NCBI RefSeq assembly: GCF_900114015.1
Contig: NZ_FORN01000016.1
Coordinates: 32,930 to 96,929, forward strand
Length of the DNA stretch: 64,000 nucleotides
Direction: 5' to 3'
Origin: Caulobacter sp. UNC279MFTsu5.1
Lineage (GTDB): Bacteria > Pseudomonadota > Alphaproteobacteria > Caulobacterales > Caulobacteraceae
Each line of letters begins with the position of its first letter. The stretch's first letter is position 1. Made by a program: the position numbers and the translations under genes. Below the pieces are notes generated by a model. It saw nothing but the letters and a program-made list of their open reading frames with translations. It was not told the origin of the DNA and made no database searches. Shown here piece by piece: positions 39,962 to 48,340 of this stretch.

Positions 39962-41175
39962 GCCTGCTCCCCTTCAACCGGATCAAGCCCCCCGTGGCGG
40001 AGCCGGCCGCGCCGCAAAGGCCGTGCGCGTGGCGGGTGGGACTGTGCCTGCCGGGACTGGGCGCCGATCCGCCCGTGGCGATGCTGTCGGCCATGTTTCC
40101 GGCCGTCACCTTTCGCGGGCTGGACACGCCCTGGCCCGAGCGGGCCGCCCAGACCTTCGACCTGCTGATCGTCGGCCTGGATGCGGCCGATCCGGCCGGG
40201 ATCGACCGCCTGACCGCGCGCCTGTCGACCTGCGTCGGCCGGATCGAGGTGCTGGTGGTGATGCGGGACGCCGACGTCGAGCTGACCCGGCGCCTGATCC
40301 ATCAGGGCGCGGCCGACGTGCTGCCGGCCCCCGTCACCGACACGGCCCTGGCCATCGCCCTGGAGCGGATCTTCTGCCGCCTGGACACCGGTCGCGCCCA
40401 GCGCCGCAGCGGCGAGATCATCACCCTGCTCAAGGCCGGCGGCGGGGTCGGCGCCACCTCGCTGGCGGTGCAGACCGCCGTGCGCCTGGCCGCCAACCCG
40501 GGCTCGGGAGGGGTCTGCGTGGCGGACCTTGACCTGCAGATGGGAGCGGCGGCGCTCTATCTCGACATTCCCGACCCGGTCACCCTGGCCCAAGTCCTGG
40601 CGGCGGGCGGGGCGGTCGAGGAAATGTCCTTCGCCTCGGCCCTGAAGGCGCACCGCAGCGGGGTCAGCGTGCTGGCCGCGCCGAACGAGCTGATGCCGGT
40701 CGAGAGCCTGAACCCCGCGCTGGTCGACGGGCTGACGGCGGCCCTGCGCCGCGACTTCGAGATCACCCTGGTCGATCCGCCCACCGTCTGGACGGCCTGG
40801 ACCAACCGCCTGCTGCGCCAGTCGCAGCGCATCCTGCTGGTCACCCGGCTGTCGGTGCCGCACGTGCACCTGGTTCGCCGGCAGCTGCACATGCTGTCGG
40901 CCCAGCGGCTGGACGACGTGCCGGTCACCCTGATCTGCAACCAGGTCGAGGCCGAAAGCGCCAGCGGCCTGTCGCTGAAGGCCGCCCAGCAGGCGATCGG
41001 CCGGCCCTTCGATCTAGTCATCCCCGAGGATCGCCGGCTGATGCACCAGGCCATCGACCAGGGCGTCTCGCTGGCCTCGGTGCGGCGCGGCAGCAAGATC
41101 GAGGCGGCGATCGGCCGCCTGGCGGAAATGTTGGCGCCGACGGGGGTCATGGCCGCCGTCGGAATGGAGAGATAG
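39958..41175 (+). CDS. cpaE: pilus assembly ATPase-like protein CpaE (TadZ)
   Basis: 405 residues. An N-terminal response-receiver-like domain without an obvious phosphorylation site (LLIVGLDAADPAGIDRL, VVMRDADVELTRRLIHQGA) precedes a ParA/MinD-like domain. The Walker A is deviant: KAGGGVGATSLA at residues 159-170, where the usual lysine before the Thr/Ser is Ala. LVDPPTVWTAWT is in the Walker B place. CpaE/TadZ localises the pilus machine at the cell pole. The start is coupled to the previous gene by ATGA. Confidence 0.93.
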   Translation: MSLLPFNRIKPPVAEPAAPQRPCAWRVGLCLPGLGADPPVAMLSAMFPAVTFRGLDTPWPERAAQTFDLLIVGLDAADPAGIDRLTARLSTCVGRIEVLVVMRDADVELTRRLIHQGAADVLPAPVTDTALAIALERIFCRLDTGRAQRRSGEIITLLKAGGGVGATSLAVQTAVRLAANPGSGGVCVADLDLQMGAAALYLDIPDPVTLAQVLAAGGAVEEMSFASALKAHRSGVSVLAAPNELMPVESLNPALVDGLTAALRRDFEITLVDPPTVWTAWTNRLLRQSQRILLVTRLSVPHVHLVRRQLHMLSAQRLDDVPVTLICNQVEAESASGLSLKAAQQAIGRPFDLVIPEDRRLMHQAIDQGVSLASVRRGSKIEAAIGRLAEMLAPTGVMAAVGMER

Positions 41176-41177
41176 TC

Positions 41178-42524
41178 ATGCTCTGGGGCGACGAAACCCG
41201 ACACATCGAGGCCACGGCCGTGGCCGCCGCCTATCCGCAGGGCGCGCCGATCGACGACGCCCTGGGGCTGAAGGTCCGGCTGCACCAGCGGCTGATCGAC
41301 CTGCTCAATCTGAGCCTGCTGGACCGCACGCCGCGCGACGCCCTGCGCCAGGACATCCGCGGCGCGGTCATCGGCCTGCTGATGGAGGAAAAGCGCCTGC
41401 TGACCCCCAGCCAGACCGACCAGCTGGTGGAGGAGATTCTCGACGAACTGCTGGGCCTGGGCCCGTTGGAACCGTTGCTCAAGGACGAAACCGTCACCGA
41501 CATCCTGATCAACACCCACGAGGTGGTCTATGTGGAGCGGGCCGGCCGCCTGCAGCGCACCAATGTCCGCTTCCAGGACACCCGACACCTAGTGCGGATC
41601 ATCAACAAGATCGTCGCCGCCGTGGGCCGCCGGGTCGACGAGAGCCAGCCGATGGTCGACGCCCGCCTGGCCGACGGCTCGCGGGTCAACGCCATCATCC
41701 CGCCGCTGGCGGTGGACGGGCCCCTGGTCTCGATCCGCAAGTTCGCCCGCACCCCGCTGGCCATGGACCGCCTGGTCGAGCTGGGCAGCATCTCGCGGGA
41801 GATGGCCCTGGTGCTCGAAGCCGTGGTCAAGGCCCGCCGCAACGTGCTGATCTCCGGCGGCACCGGCTCGGGCAAGACCACCTTGCTCAACGCCCTGTCG
41901 GCCTATGTCGACGACCACGAGCGGATCATCACCATCGAGGACTCCGCCGAGCTGCAGCTGCAGCAGTCGCATGTCGGCCGCCTGGAGACCCGCCCGGCCA
42001 ACATCGAAGGGCAGGGCGAGGTGCAGCAGCGCGAGCTGGTCCGCAACGCCCTGCGCATGCGCCCCGACCGCATCATCGTCGGCGAAGTTCGCTCCGGCGA
42101 GGCCTTCGACATGCTGCAGGCGATGAACACTGGCCACGACGGCTCGATGACCACCGTCCACGCCAACACCCCCCGCGACGCCCTCTCGCGCGTCGAGCAG
42201 ATGGTCGGCATGGCCGGGCTGGACATCCCCGCCCGCTCGATCCGCGGCCAGATCGCCTCGGCGATCCACGTCGTGATCCAGGCCGAGCGCATGGAGGACG
42301 GCACGCGCCGCATCGTGTCGGTGGCCGAGATCTCGGGCATGGAGGAGGACGTCATCTGCATGCAGGAGATCTTCCGCTTCCGGCGCGTAGGGCGCGGGAG
42401 CGACGGGCGGGTGCTGGGCCAGTACGAAGCCACCGGCGTGCGGCCCCGGTTCATGGAGGCGCTGGCCGCCCGCGGCATCAGCCTGTCCAGCGACCTGTTC
42501 GCCCTGGGCCGGGTCTCGGCGTGA
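41178..42524 (+). CDS. cpaF: pilus assembly ATPase CpaF (TadA)
   Basis: 448 residues. It is the secretion ATPase that drives Tad pilus assembly (and in Caulobacter also retraction). It has an N-terminal helical region, then [20 protein letters not shown]. The Walker [10 protein letters not shown] is at about residues 227-235, with the Lys at 233. The Asp box is [12 protein letters not shown], Walker B is [13 protein letters not shown], and the His box is [20 protein letters not shown]. All key motifs are intact, and the length is normal. It begins 2 nt after the cpaE stop. Confidence 0.97.
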   Translation: MLWGDETRHIEATAVAAAYPQGAPIDDALGLKVRLHQRLIDLLNLSLLDRTPRDALRQDIRGAVIGLLMEEKRLLTPSQTDQLVEEILDELLGLGPLEPLLKDETVTDILINTHEVVYVERAGRLQRTNVRFQDTRHLVRIINKIVAAVGRRVDESQPMVDARLADGSRVNAIIPPLAVDGPLVSIRKFARTPLAMDRLVELGSISREMALVLEAVVKARRNVLISGGTGSGKTTLLNALSAYVDDHERIITIEDSAELQLQQSHVGRLETRPANIEGQGEVQQRELVRNALRMRPDRIIVGEVRSGEAFDMLQAMNTGHDGSMTTVHANTPRDALSRVEQMVGMAGLDIPARSIRGQIASAIHVVIQAERMEDGTRRIVSVAEISGMEEDVICMQEIFRFRRVGRGSDGRVLGQYEATGVRPRFMEALAARGISLSSDLFALGRVSA

Positions 42525-42528
42525 CGCG

Positions 42529-43524
42529 ATGGACAGCTTCCTTTTCCCCATGGCGCTGGTCCTGGCCTTCGTGGCCGTGGCCATGGCCGGCCAGACCCTG
42601 ATCGGCCTGTTCCTCGGCGCGCGCGACCAGACCCGCCGCGTCAATCGCCGCCTGACGCTGATGGCGGGCGGACTATCGCAGGAGCAGGTCTACCAGACCC
42701 TGGTGCGCAAGCCGCGCGACAGCTGGATCGGCCGCACGCCCTACGCCGCCCTGCACGCGCGGGCCACGCTCTATTGCCGCCAGGCCGGACTGTCGGCCGG
42801 GCCGGTGCAGGTGCTGGGCGTGGCCGCTGGCGCGGCGGCCACGCTCTGGCTGCTGGCGATGATCTTCCTGCGCGGCTCGCCGATCGCGTCGCCCTTTCCG
42901 CAGGTCCTGATGGCCGGCTTCGGCGCGACGGGCCTGTGCTTCGCGGTCACGGCGATGTGGATCGCGCGTCGCCGCGCCGCGCGCCTGGCCAAGCTGGAAG
43001 AGCAGCTGCCCCTGGCGCTGGACGTCATGATCCGCGCGCTGCGCGCCGGCCATCCGGTGATCTCGGCGGTCAATCTGGTGACCCAGGAGATGCCCGATCC
43101 GATCGGCAGCGAGTTCGGTCTGGTGATGGACGAGACCACCTATGGCGGCGAGTTCCGGGACGCCCTGCGCAACCTGGCCCGCCGCACGGGCTCTGCCGAC
43201 ATCGCGTTCTTCGCCGTCAGCATCGCCATACAGACCGAGACCGGCGGTAATCTGGCCGAGATCCTGGCCGGCCTGGCCGCCGTGATCCGGGGCCGGGCCT
43301 CGCTGAACAAGCGCATCCGCGCCTTGTCCAGCGAGGGGCGGATGTCGGCGCTGATCCTGTCCCTGCTGCCGCTGGTCTGCGTCTCGGCGGTCAGTCTGTT
43401 CCACCCGGAATTCTACACCAGCAAGTTTTCCGATCCGGCCTTCTGGCCGATCGTCGGGGGCATCGTGCTGCTCTACGGCGTCGGTCAGCTGATGATCCGC
43501 CGCATCGTCACCTTCAGATATTGA
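42529..43524 (+). CDS. tadB: inner-membrane platform protein TadB (CpaG)
   Basis: 331 residues with an N-terminal span ([18 protein letters not shown]), a central pair of spans near residues 95-150 and a C-terminal pair. The T2SSF domain begins [20 protein letters not shown] and includes [20 protein letters not shown]. TadB and TadC form the membrane platform on which CpaF acts. It starts 4 nt after the cpaF stop. Confidence 0.95.
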   Translation: MDSFLFPMALVLAFVAVAMAGQTLIGLFLGARDQTRRVNRRLTLMAGGLSQEQVYQTLVRKPRDSWIGRTPYAALHARATLYCRQAGLSAGPVQVLGVAAGAAATLWLLAMIFLRGSPIASPFPQVLMAGFGATGLCFAVTAMWIARRRAARLAKLEEQLPLALDVMIRALRAGHPVISAVNLVTQEMPDPIGSEFGLVMDETTYGGEFRDALRNLARRTGSADIAFFAVSIAIQTETGGNLAEILAGLAAVIRGRASLNKRIRALSSEGRMSALILSLLPLVCVSAVSLFHPEFYTSKFSDPAFWPIVGGIVLLYGVGQLMIRRIVTFRY

Positions 43525-43531
43525 GGACGCC

Positions 43532-44479
43532 ATGGACGACATGCTGAGCATCGGGCTGCAGGTCGGGGTCTTCCTGGCCGTCGTCATGGGCGCCCTGGCC
43601 GTGGTGTGGCGCGTCGAGCAGGACGCCCTGATCCGCCGCCGGATGAGGGACGGGCCGGCCGTGGCGCGGGGCGCGCCCGACGAGGCGCTGCTCAAGACCG
43701 CCCAGCCGGCCAATCCCCTGCTGTCCTGGGTGCAGAACCGTCTGCCGGCGCCCAAGAAGGATCAGCCGTCGCGGCTGGCCCGCACCCTGGCCGAGGCCGG
43801 CTTTCCCGCGCCGTCCGCGCCCGCCTGGTACGCCCTGATCCGCGTGGCCTCGGCCCTGGGTCTGCCGCTCCTGCTGCTCGTGTCGCAGAAGCTGTCCTCG
43901 GCGCCGATCACCGGGCTGCAGCTGATCGTCGCCGCCCTGGTGCTCTGCGGCCTAGGCCTGGTCGTGCCGGCGATCGCCGTGGACATGCGCGCCGTCGGCC
44001 GGCGAGAGCGGCTGGAGAACCAGTTTCCCGACGCCCTGGACCTGATGGTGGTCTGCATCGAGGCGGGTCTGGGCTTCGACGCGGCCTTCGTGCGGGTGGC
44101 GCAGGAAATCGCCGCCTCGCATCGCGACATCGCCTTCGAGTTCGGCCGCGTCTCGCAGGAGCTGCGCGCCGGGCGATCCCGCCCCGACGCCCTGCGGCGG
44201 ATGAGCGACCGGGTCAATGTCGATGCGCTCCGCGCCTTCGCCGCCCTGATGATCCAGACCGACAGCCTGGGCGCCAGCGTCGGCCAGACCCTGCGCACCT
44301 ATTCCGCCGAGATGCGCGAGCGCCGGTTCCTGCGCGGCGAGGAGAAGGCCATGCGCATCCCGGTGCTGCTGACCCTGCCGCTGGTGGCCTGCATCCTGCC
44401 GGTGATCGTCACCGCCCTGCTGCTGCCGGCCGGCCTGGACGTGGCCCACAACCTACTTCCCGCCCTCAAGAGGCACTGA
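43532..44479 (+). CDS. tadC: inner-membrane platform protein TadC (CpaH)
   Basis: 315 residues with an N-terminal span, two central spans and a C-terminal span (IPVLLTLPLVACILPVIVTA). The T2SSF domain contains LENQFPDALDLMVVCIEAGL, FDAAFVRVAQEIA and TDSLGASVGQTLRTYSAEMR. It pairs with TadB. The genes are 7 nt apart, with no sign of disruption. Confidence 0.95.
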   Translation: MDDMLSIGLQVGVFLAVVMGALAVVWRVEQDALIRRRMRDGPAVARGAPDEALLKTAQPANPLLSWVQNRLPAPKKDQPSRLARTLAEAGFPAPSAPAWYALIRVASALGLPLLLLVSQKLSSAPITGLQLIVAALVLCGLGLVVPAIAVDMRAVGRRERLENQFPDALDLMVVCIEAGLGFDAAFVRVAQEIAASHRDIAFEFGRVSQELRAGRSRPDALRRMSDRVNVDALRAFAALMIQTDSLGASVGQTLRTYSAEMRERRFLRGEEKAMRIPVLLTLPLVACILPVIVTALLLPAGLDVAHNLLPALKRH

Positions 44480-44481
44480 CC

Positions 44482-44988
44482 ATGCGACCTTTGCTGCTGA
44501 CGACCGTCTGTTGCGCGCTGCTTCCCGGCCTTTGCGGCTGCGTGGTCTGGCGCGGGGTGGCCAGCCTGGTCCGGCCGACTCCTCAGGTCGCCGAGGTCAG
44601 GCCCGCGCCGGCTCCCGGCCTGGTTCCGCCCGACCCGGCCGCGGTGGTCGACCGGCTGTACGCCCGCGCCGCCGACGCCATCCGCGCCCGCGACTACGCC
44701 CTGGCGCTGGAGGTGCTGCAGATCGCCGCGGCCCGCACGCCGGCCGACGCGCGGGTGCTCAACGCCCAGGCGGTGGTCTACGACAAGCTGGGACGGTTCG
44801 ATCTCAGCGCCCGCTACTACGCCCGCGCCCTGGCGGCCGATCCCGGCTCGACGATCGTCGCGCACAACATGGCCTATTCGGCCCGGCTGAGCGGACGGGC
44901 GGGGCCTGACAATGGACCGCTGCTGGCGGGCGGCTCGCCCGCCGCCGCCACGCCGGCCGGCCGCGCGACCTCGGGGGGAACGCCGTGA
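44482..44988 (+). CDS. TPR lipoprotein, TadD-like
   Basis: 168 residues. The lipoprotein signal MRPLLLTTVCCALLPGLCGC has lipobox LCGC. Tetratricopeptide-type repeats follow: ARAADAIRARDYALALEVLQ, DARVLNAQAVVYDKLGRFDL and SARYYARALAADPGS. The Ala/Gly-rich tail is probably disordered. TadD-type TPR lipoproteins help secretin assembly. It begins 2 nt after tadC, and its stop overlaps the next gene by GTGA. Confidence 0.88.
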   Translation: MRPLLLTTVCCALLPGLCGCVVWRGVASLVRPTPQVAEVRPAPAPGLVPPDPAAVVDRLYARAADAIRARDYALALEVLQIAAARTPADARVLNAQAVVYDKLGRFDLSARYYARALAADPGSTIVAHNMAYSARLSGRAGPDNGPLLAGGSPAAATPAGRATSGGTP

Positions 44989-45911
44989 CGACCCGAGCCC
45001 TGTTCGCCGCCGCCGCCGGCTGCATCCTGCTGCTGGCCGCCACGCCCGGCGCCGCGGCCGGCGGCTGGGGGCGGGCCAAGCCCGCCGCCTTGCCCGCCGC
45101 CCCGCCCGTCGTCGATACGGCGACACGCGAGGCGACGGCGTCTGCGGTCGAGACCGCCCTGGCGGAGGGGCGCCTCGTCGACGCCTCCAGCCTGCTGGGC
45201 CGGGCCCTGGCCAGCGAAGGCCGGGACCCGCGCCTGCTGACCCTGCTGGGCGAGACGAGTCTGGCGCGGGGCGACGCCCCGGCCGCCTTGGCGACCTTCG
45301 CCCAAGTGGCCGCCGACGCTCCCTCGAGCCCTCGGGCGCGGCAGGGCGAGGGGCTGGCCTTGTCGGTCCTGGGGCGTTCGGACGGGGCGCTCCAGGCCTT
45401 GCGGACGGCCGTGGCGGGCGATCCCCGCCTCTGGCGCGCCTGGAACGGCCTGGGTCGGGAATATGACCGCCGTCACGATTGGGCGGCGGCCGAGGACGCC
45501 TATGCGCACGCCCTGGACGCCTCCGGTCGCGACGCCCTGGCGCTCAACAATCGCGGCTATTCCCAGCTCCTGCAGGGACGGCTGGCGGAGGCCTCGGTCG
45601 ACCTGATCGCGGCGCTGGAGAAGAAGCCCGACCTGGCCGCCGCCCGCAACAATCTGCGGCTGGTCCTGGCGCTGAAGGGAGACTACGCCCGGGCTTCGGC
45701 GCGGGGAGCCGGCGGCGACGATCCCGCCGCCCTGCTCAACAACGCCGGCTTCGCCGCCTTGCTGCGGGGCGACTACGACGCGTCGGTCGCCCTGTTCGAT
45801 CAGGCCAGCAAGGCGCGCGACACCTACTATTCCAAGGCGGGCGAGAACCGCCGCCTGGCGCTGAGCCTCAAGGCCCAGGACCAGCGTCAGGAGGCCAGCC
45901 ATGGAAACTGA
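44985..45911 (+). CDS. periplasmic TPR protein of the Tad locus
   Basis: 308 residues, GTG start coupled to the previous stop and preceded by GGGGGGAA. The signal peptide ends near GAAAG. TPR-type repeats run through the protein: VETALAEGRLVDASSLLGRA, LLTLLGETSLARGDAPAALA, LRTAVAGDPRLWRAWNGLGR, DAYAHALDASGRDALALNNR and NNAGFAALLRGDYDASVALF. It lacks a lipobox, unlike its upstream neighbour. It is probably a second TadD-like scaffold. It overlaps cpaA by 11 nt. Confidence 0.87.
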   Translation: MTTRALFAAAAGCILLLAATPGAAAGGWGRAKPAALPAAPPVVDTATREATASAVETALAEGRLVDASSLLGRALASEGRDPRLLTLLGETSLARGDAPAALATFAQVAADAPSSPRARQGEGLALSVLGRSDGALQALRTAVAGDPRLWRAWNGLGREYDRRHDWAAAEDAYAHALDASGRDALALNNRGYSQLLQGRLAEASVDLIAALEKKPDLAAARNNLRLVLALKGDYARASARGAGGDDPAALLNNAGFAALLRGDYDASVALFDQASKARDTYYSKAGENRRLALSLKAQDQRQEASHGN

Positions 45912-46434
45912 CTATGGGCGCCTGCTCTGGGCGGGGGCCTATGCCGCCTTGCTGCTGGCCGCGGCCGGCAGCGACGTCTGGAGCCGCAGGATCCCGAACT
46001 GGTCCGTGCTGGCCATCGCCGGCCTGTTCCTGATCGGGCTGCCGTTCGGCTGGCCGGTCGCCTCCTGGGGCGCGTGCCTGGCCGCCACGGCCCTGGCGCT
46101 GGCGATCGGGTTTCCCCTGTTCGCCGTCCGGCGAATGGGGGCGGGCGACGTCAAGCTGCTGGCCGCCGCGGCCCTGTTCACCGGCCTGGACCACATGCTG
46201 CTGCTGCTGGTGGCGACCGCCGTGGCCGGCGGCGCCCTGGCGCTGGTGGCCCTGACGGCGCGTCCCTACGCCACGGCCCTGGCCGCGGCCGGCTGGCCGC
46301 AAACGCGTCCCGGCGTGCCCTACGGCGTGGCCATCGTGGTCGGCGCGCTTTATGCCGGCTGGAACGCGGGCCTGTTCACCGTCACCCAGCATCTGGTTCA
46401 TATCGATCCCAGCCAAATGGACCTGGTCCAGTGA
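45901..46434 (+). CDS. cpaA: prepilin peptidase CpaA (TadV)
   Basis: 177 residues, a multi-span aspartic protease of the short type without the N-methyltransferase domain. The two catalytic aspartates are Asp25 in AGSDVWSRRIPN and Asp83 in RMGAGDVKLL. It cuts the leaders of the Flp pilin and the TadE/F-type pseudopilins. Here it closes the operon and overlaps the TPR gene by 11 nt, whereas in Caulobacter crescentus cpaA follows pilA directly. Confidence 0.95.
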   Translation: METDYGRLLWAGAYAALLLAAAGSDVWSRRIPNWSVLAIAGLFLIGLPFGWPVASWGACLAATALALAIGFPLFAVRRMGAGDVKLLAAAALFTGLDHMLLLLVATAVAGGALALVALTARPYATALAAAGWPQTRPGVPYGVAIVVGALYAGWNAGLFTVTQHLVHIDPSQMDLVQ

Positions 46435-46458
46435 GATAAATATATTGTCTTTATCTGT

Positions 46459-46494
46459 GCGTATTGCTTCAGATGAATTTCTCCCGCAATACGC
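46459..46494. repeat. inverted repeat GCGTATTGC-N18-GCAATACGC
   Basis: Perfect 9-bp arms at 46459-46467 and 46486-46494 around an 18-nt centre. No T-run follows, so it may be a paired operator for a dimeric regulator. Confidence 0.55.
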
Positions 46495-46614
46495 GATATT
46501 TCGCATCTGTATTACAATATTTAACTACCCAATCCGGGGTACGATTGCGGCGACGAAATAATATCAAATGCTGATAGGGAGCGATCAGGGCGTATCGGGC
46601 ATTTATATACGAAA

Positions 46615-46652
46615 AGATGCAAACCTGTTTACACAACTAATGATTTGCATCT
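46615..46652. repeat. inverted repeat AGATGCAAA-N20-TTTGCATCT
   Basis: Perfect 9-bp arms at 46615-46623 and 46644-46652 around a 20-nt centre, ending 60 bp before the LuxR-type start codon. It could be an operator or an RNA hairpin in the leader. Confidence 0.55.
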
Positions 46653-46712
46653 GGAAGTACTTGAGATGATCCGACGAGCCGTGAACGCGCATAACAGCGT
46701 GGGGTGCCGCAG

Positions 46713-47339
46713 ATGGGATTGATCAAGATGATCGAGGTCGTGGATTCTGAAGTTGGACGCGGCGTCTTCGAGGCGCACGTGGCCAACGCCATCCTCAACC
46801 TGGTGAACTTCGGCGTCATCGTCGCCGACAGCGAAGGCTGCGTGTACGCCGCCAACGACCTAGCCTGGAGCTATGTCCAGCACGGCGACGGCTTGGGCGA
46901 GAAGGGCGGCCTGCTGAAAGCCGAGAACGACTTCGAGGCCGACGGGCTTCGCAGCCGGATCGCCGCGGCGGTCCGCCAGGGACGACCGGGCGCCATGCTG
47001 ATCCACCGCTCGCGCAGCCAGAAGCCGCTGGTCCTACTGATCGAGCCCTTCACCACCGACGACAGCAATTTCCGCTGCGCCCTGATCACCGTGCGTGAGG
47101 TGGGGCGGTCTTCCGCCCACGCGGTCGAGCGGGCTCGGATGATGTTCAATTTCTCGCCCGCCGAGGCTGAGATCGTGTCCCGGGTCGCCCAGGGGCGTGA
47201 ACCGGCCGAGATCGCCGCGGAGCGCGGCGTCAGCATCAATACTCTGCGCGTTCAAATGGCCTCGGCCATGGTCAAAGTCGGCGTCCATCGTCAAGCTGAG
47301 CTGGTGTCGGTGCTTTCATCGGCCGACGTGCTGGAGTGA
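46713..47339 (+). CDS. LuxR-family transcriptional regulator with PAS-like sensor part
   Basis: 208 residues from ATG 46713, preceded by GGGGT; a GTG three codons upstream is possible. Residues about 20-125 form a PAS-like sensory region (ILNLVNFGVIVADSEGCVYA and GAMLIHRSRSQKPLVLLIEP). The C-terminal part is a LuxR-type helix-turn-helix: FNFSPAEAEIVSRVAQGREP, then IAAERGVSINTLRVQMASAM. It sits just after the Tad locus on the same strand but has its own AT-rich leader. It shares its design with the regulator at 57365-57943 beside the chaperone-usher operon. Control of the adjacent pilus genes is inference. Confidence 0.88.
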   Translation: MGLIKMIEVVDSEVGRGVFEAHVANAILNLVNFGVIVADSEGCVYAANDLAWSYVQHGDGLGEKGGLLKAENDFEADGLRSRIAAAVRQGRPGAMLIHRSRSQKPLVLLIEPFTTDDSNFRCALITVREVGRSSAHAVERARMMFNFSPAEAEIVSRVAQGREPAEIAAERGVSINTLRVQMASAMVKVGVHRQAELVSVLSSADVLE

Positions 47340-47821
47340 CGGGTAAATTTCTGTGATTATTTTCCAAAATAACCAAACTGTATTATTGGTCGCTGTTGAA
47401 TAGATGCTAATATTACTATGTCGCCAGGCAAACCTCCCGGTGTAGTCTGAATGCGATATGACCGGCTCGTCGATGTGGTCCGCAACATCATCGGCGAACT
47501 TCAGCGGCGCGCTCCGCCCGCCGAGCGTCGGATCGAGGTTCAGCACCCCCACCGCCTCGATCCGACGCCGGTCGATACCGCCGGCGACCGGGAGTCGCCG
47601 CGCGAGCTTGCCCCGACCCTCTCCTTTCCACGGCATTCCCCCGGAAATGGTCGTATAGTGAAAATGTACTATAATAACTTTTCTAGTAAGTTGTATTTAT
47701 CGAATATTCAATTGCGACACGCTGTCATTCTTATTAGATAATTTGTTTACCATGCTTTAGGGTGCGCTGCTTAACCCTCACGCCCGATGATCCTCCCATC
47801 ATCTCTCTTTTGGGGCTTGCA
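47340..47821. other. intergenic region, AT-rich at both ends
   Basis: The central part (about 47455-47640) is GC-rich and carries one doubtful short open frame, listed separately. The flanks are AT-rich. A small TATAGT/ACTATA inverted repeat lies at 47654-47673. A promoter for the secreted-protein gene at 47822 is expected between 47660 and 47815, but I could not define it. Confidence 0.4.
47451..47741 (+). CDS. doubtful small hypothetical protein
   Basis: A 96-codon open frame. The first 63 codons have the GC-rich third positions of genuine genes here and encode a charged segment (RLVDVVRNIIGELQRRAPPA). The last 25 codons run into AT-rich, promoter-like DNA. There is no good ribosome binding site and no family I recognise. 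It could be a small gene, a decayed remnant, or chance. Confidence 0.2.
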   Translation: MRYDRLVDVVRNIIGELQRRAPPAERRIEVQHPHRLDPTPVDTAGDRESPRELAPTLSFPRHSPGNGRIVKMYYNNFSSKLYLSNIQLRHAVILIR

Positions 47822-48226
47822 ATGCGCACGAAGCTTTTCATGGCCGCCATGGCCTTCCTCGGTCTCGCCTCCAGCGCGGTCGCCGCGCCCAACACCTACG
47901 AGCTTCGCCTTGAGGGCCATGTGCCGGTCATCTGCAGGGTCGACCTGCAGGCCAGCGGCGCCTCGGCCGATCACGCCACTGACCTGGGCAGGATGACCGA
48001 GTTCTGCAACAGCGCCGCCGGCTATGACGTCTGGCTGTCGCACGCCCAGGGCCTGAGCGGCGCCGCGGTCTATGTCGACGGCCAGAAGATCCCGCTGTCG
48101 GCCTCCGGCCAGACCCTGATCAGCCATTCGTCGACCGCCGCCTCGCGGTCGCACGCGCTGCGCCTGGATCCCGGCGCCGACGCGGGCCGGGTCGGCGACC
48201 TGTCGCTGCGCATTTCCGCCCTCTGA
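47822..48226 (+). CDS. small secreted protein, possibly pilin-like
   Basis: 135 residues. ATG 47822 follows GGGG at 6-nt spacing and opens into a clear signal peptide (MRTKLFMAAMAFLGLASSAV, cut at VAA). The mature part has two cysteines 34 residues apart (VICRVDLQ and EFCNSAAG) and alternating beta-strand-like segments (YDVWLSHAQ, AVYVDGQKIPLS, LSLRISAL). That layout recalls the disulphide-bonded beta-sandwich of fimbrial subunits, but the spore-coat-U pattern is not complete. It converges on the chaperone-usher operon and shares a bidirectional terminator with it. Function unknown. Confidence 0.78.
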   Translation: MRTKLFMAAMAFLGLASSAVAAPNTYELRLEGHVPVICRVDLQASGASADHATDLGRMTEFCNSAAGYDVWLSHAQGLSGAAVYVDGQKIPLSASGQTLISHSSTAASRSHALRLDPGADAGRVGDLSLRISAL

Positions 48227-48281
48227 GGCGTCGCGGCCTTCCTCGGCCGCCGTCCACGCCGCTGCCCATGGACAGGAAGAA

Positions 48282-48310
48282 CCCCGCCGGACCTGGTCCG
48301 GCGGGGCTTT
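48282..48310. terminator. bidirectional terminator between convergent genes
   Basis: CCCCGCCGGA pairs with TCCGGCGGGG (48282-48291 with 48297-48306; 5-nt loop). CTTT follows on the plus strand and TTCTT on the minus strand. It serves the small secreted-protein gene and the chaperone-usher operon. Confidence 0.85.
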
Positions 48311-48340
48311 CAATTTGACGATCGACGCCCCGGGAACGAA

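Larger units (their letters stand above)
46435..46712. promoter_or_regulatory. AT-rich intergenic region with two long-spacer inverted repeats
   Basis: No gene is supported here. The two inverted repeats at 46459-46494 and 46615-46652 are described as separate entries. A small AGATAAA/TTTATCT hairpin (46434-46456) sits on the cpaA stop and may act as a weak terminator. The region must hold the promoter of the LuxR-type gene that follows. Confidence 0.5.
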
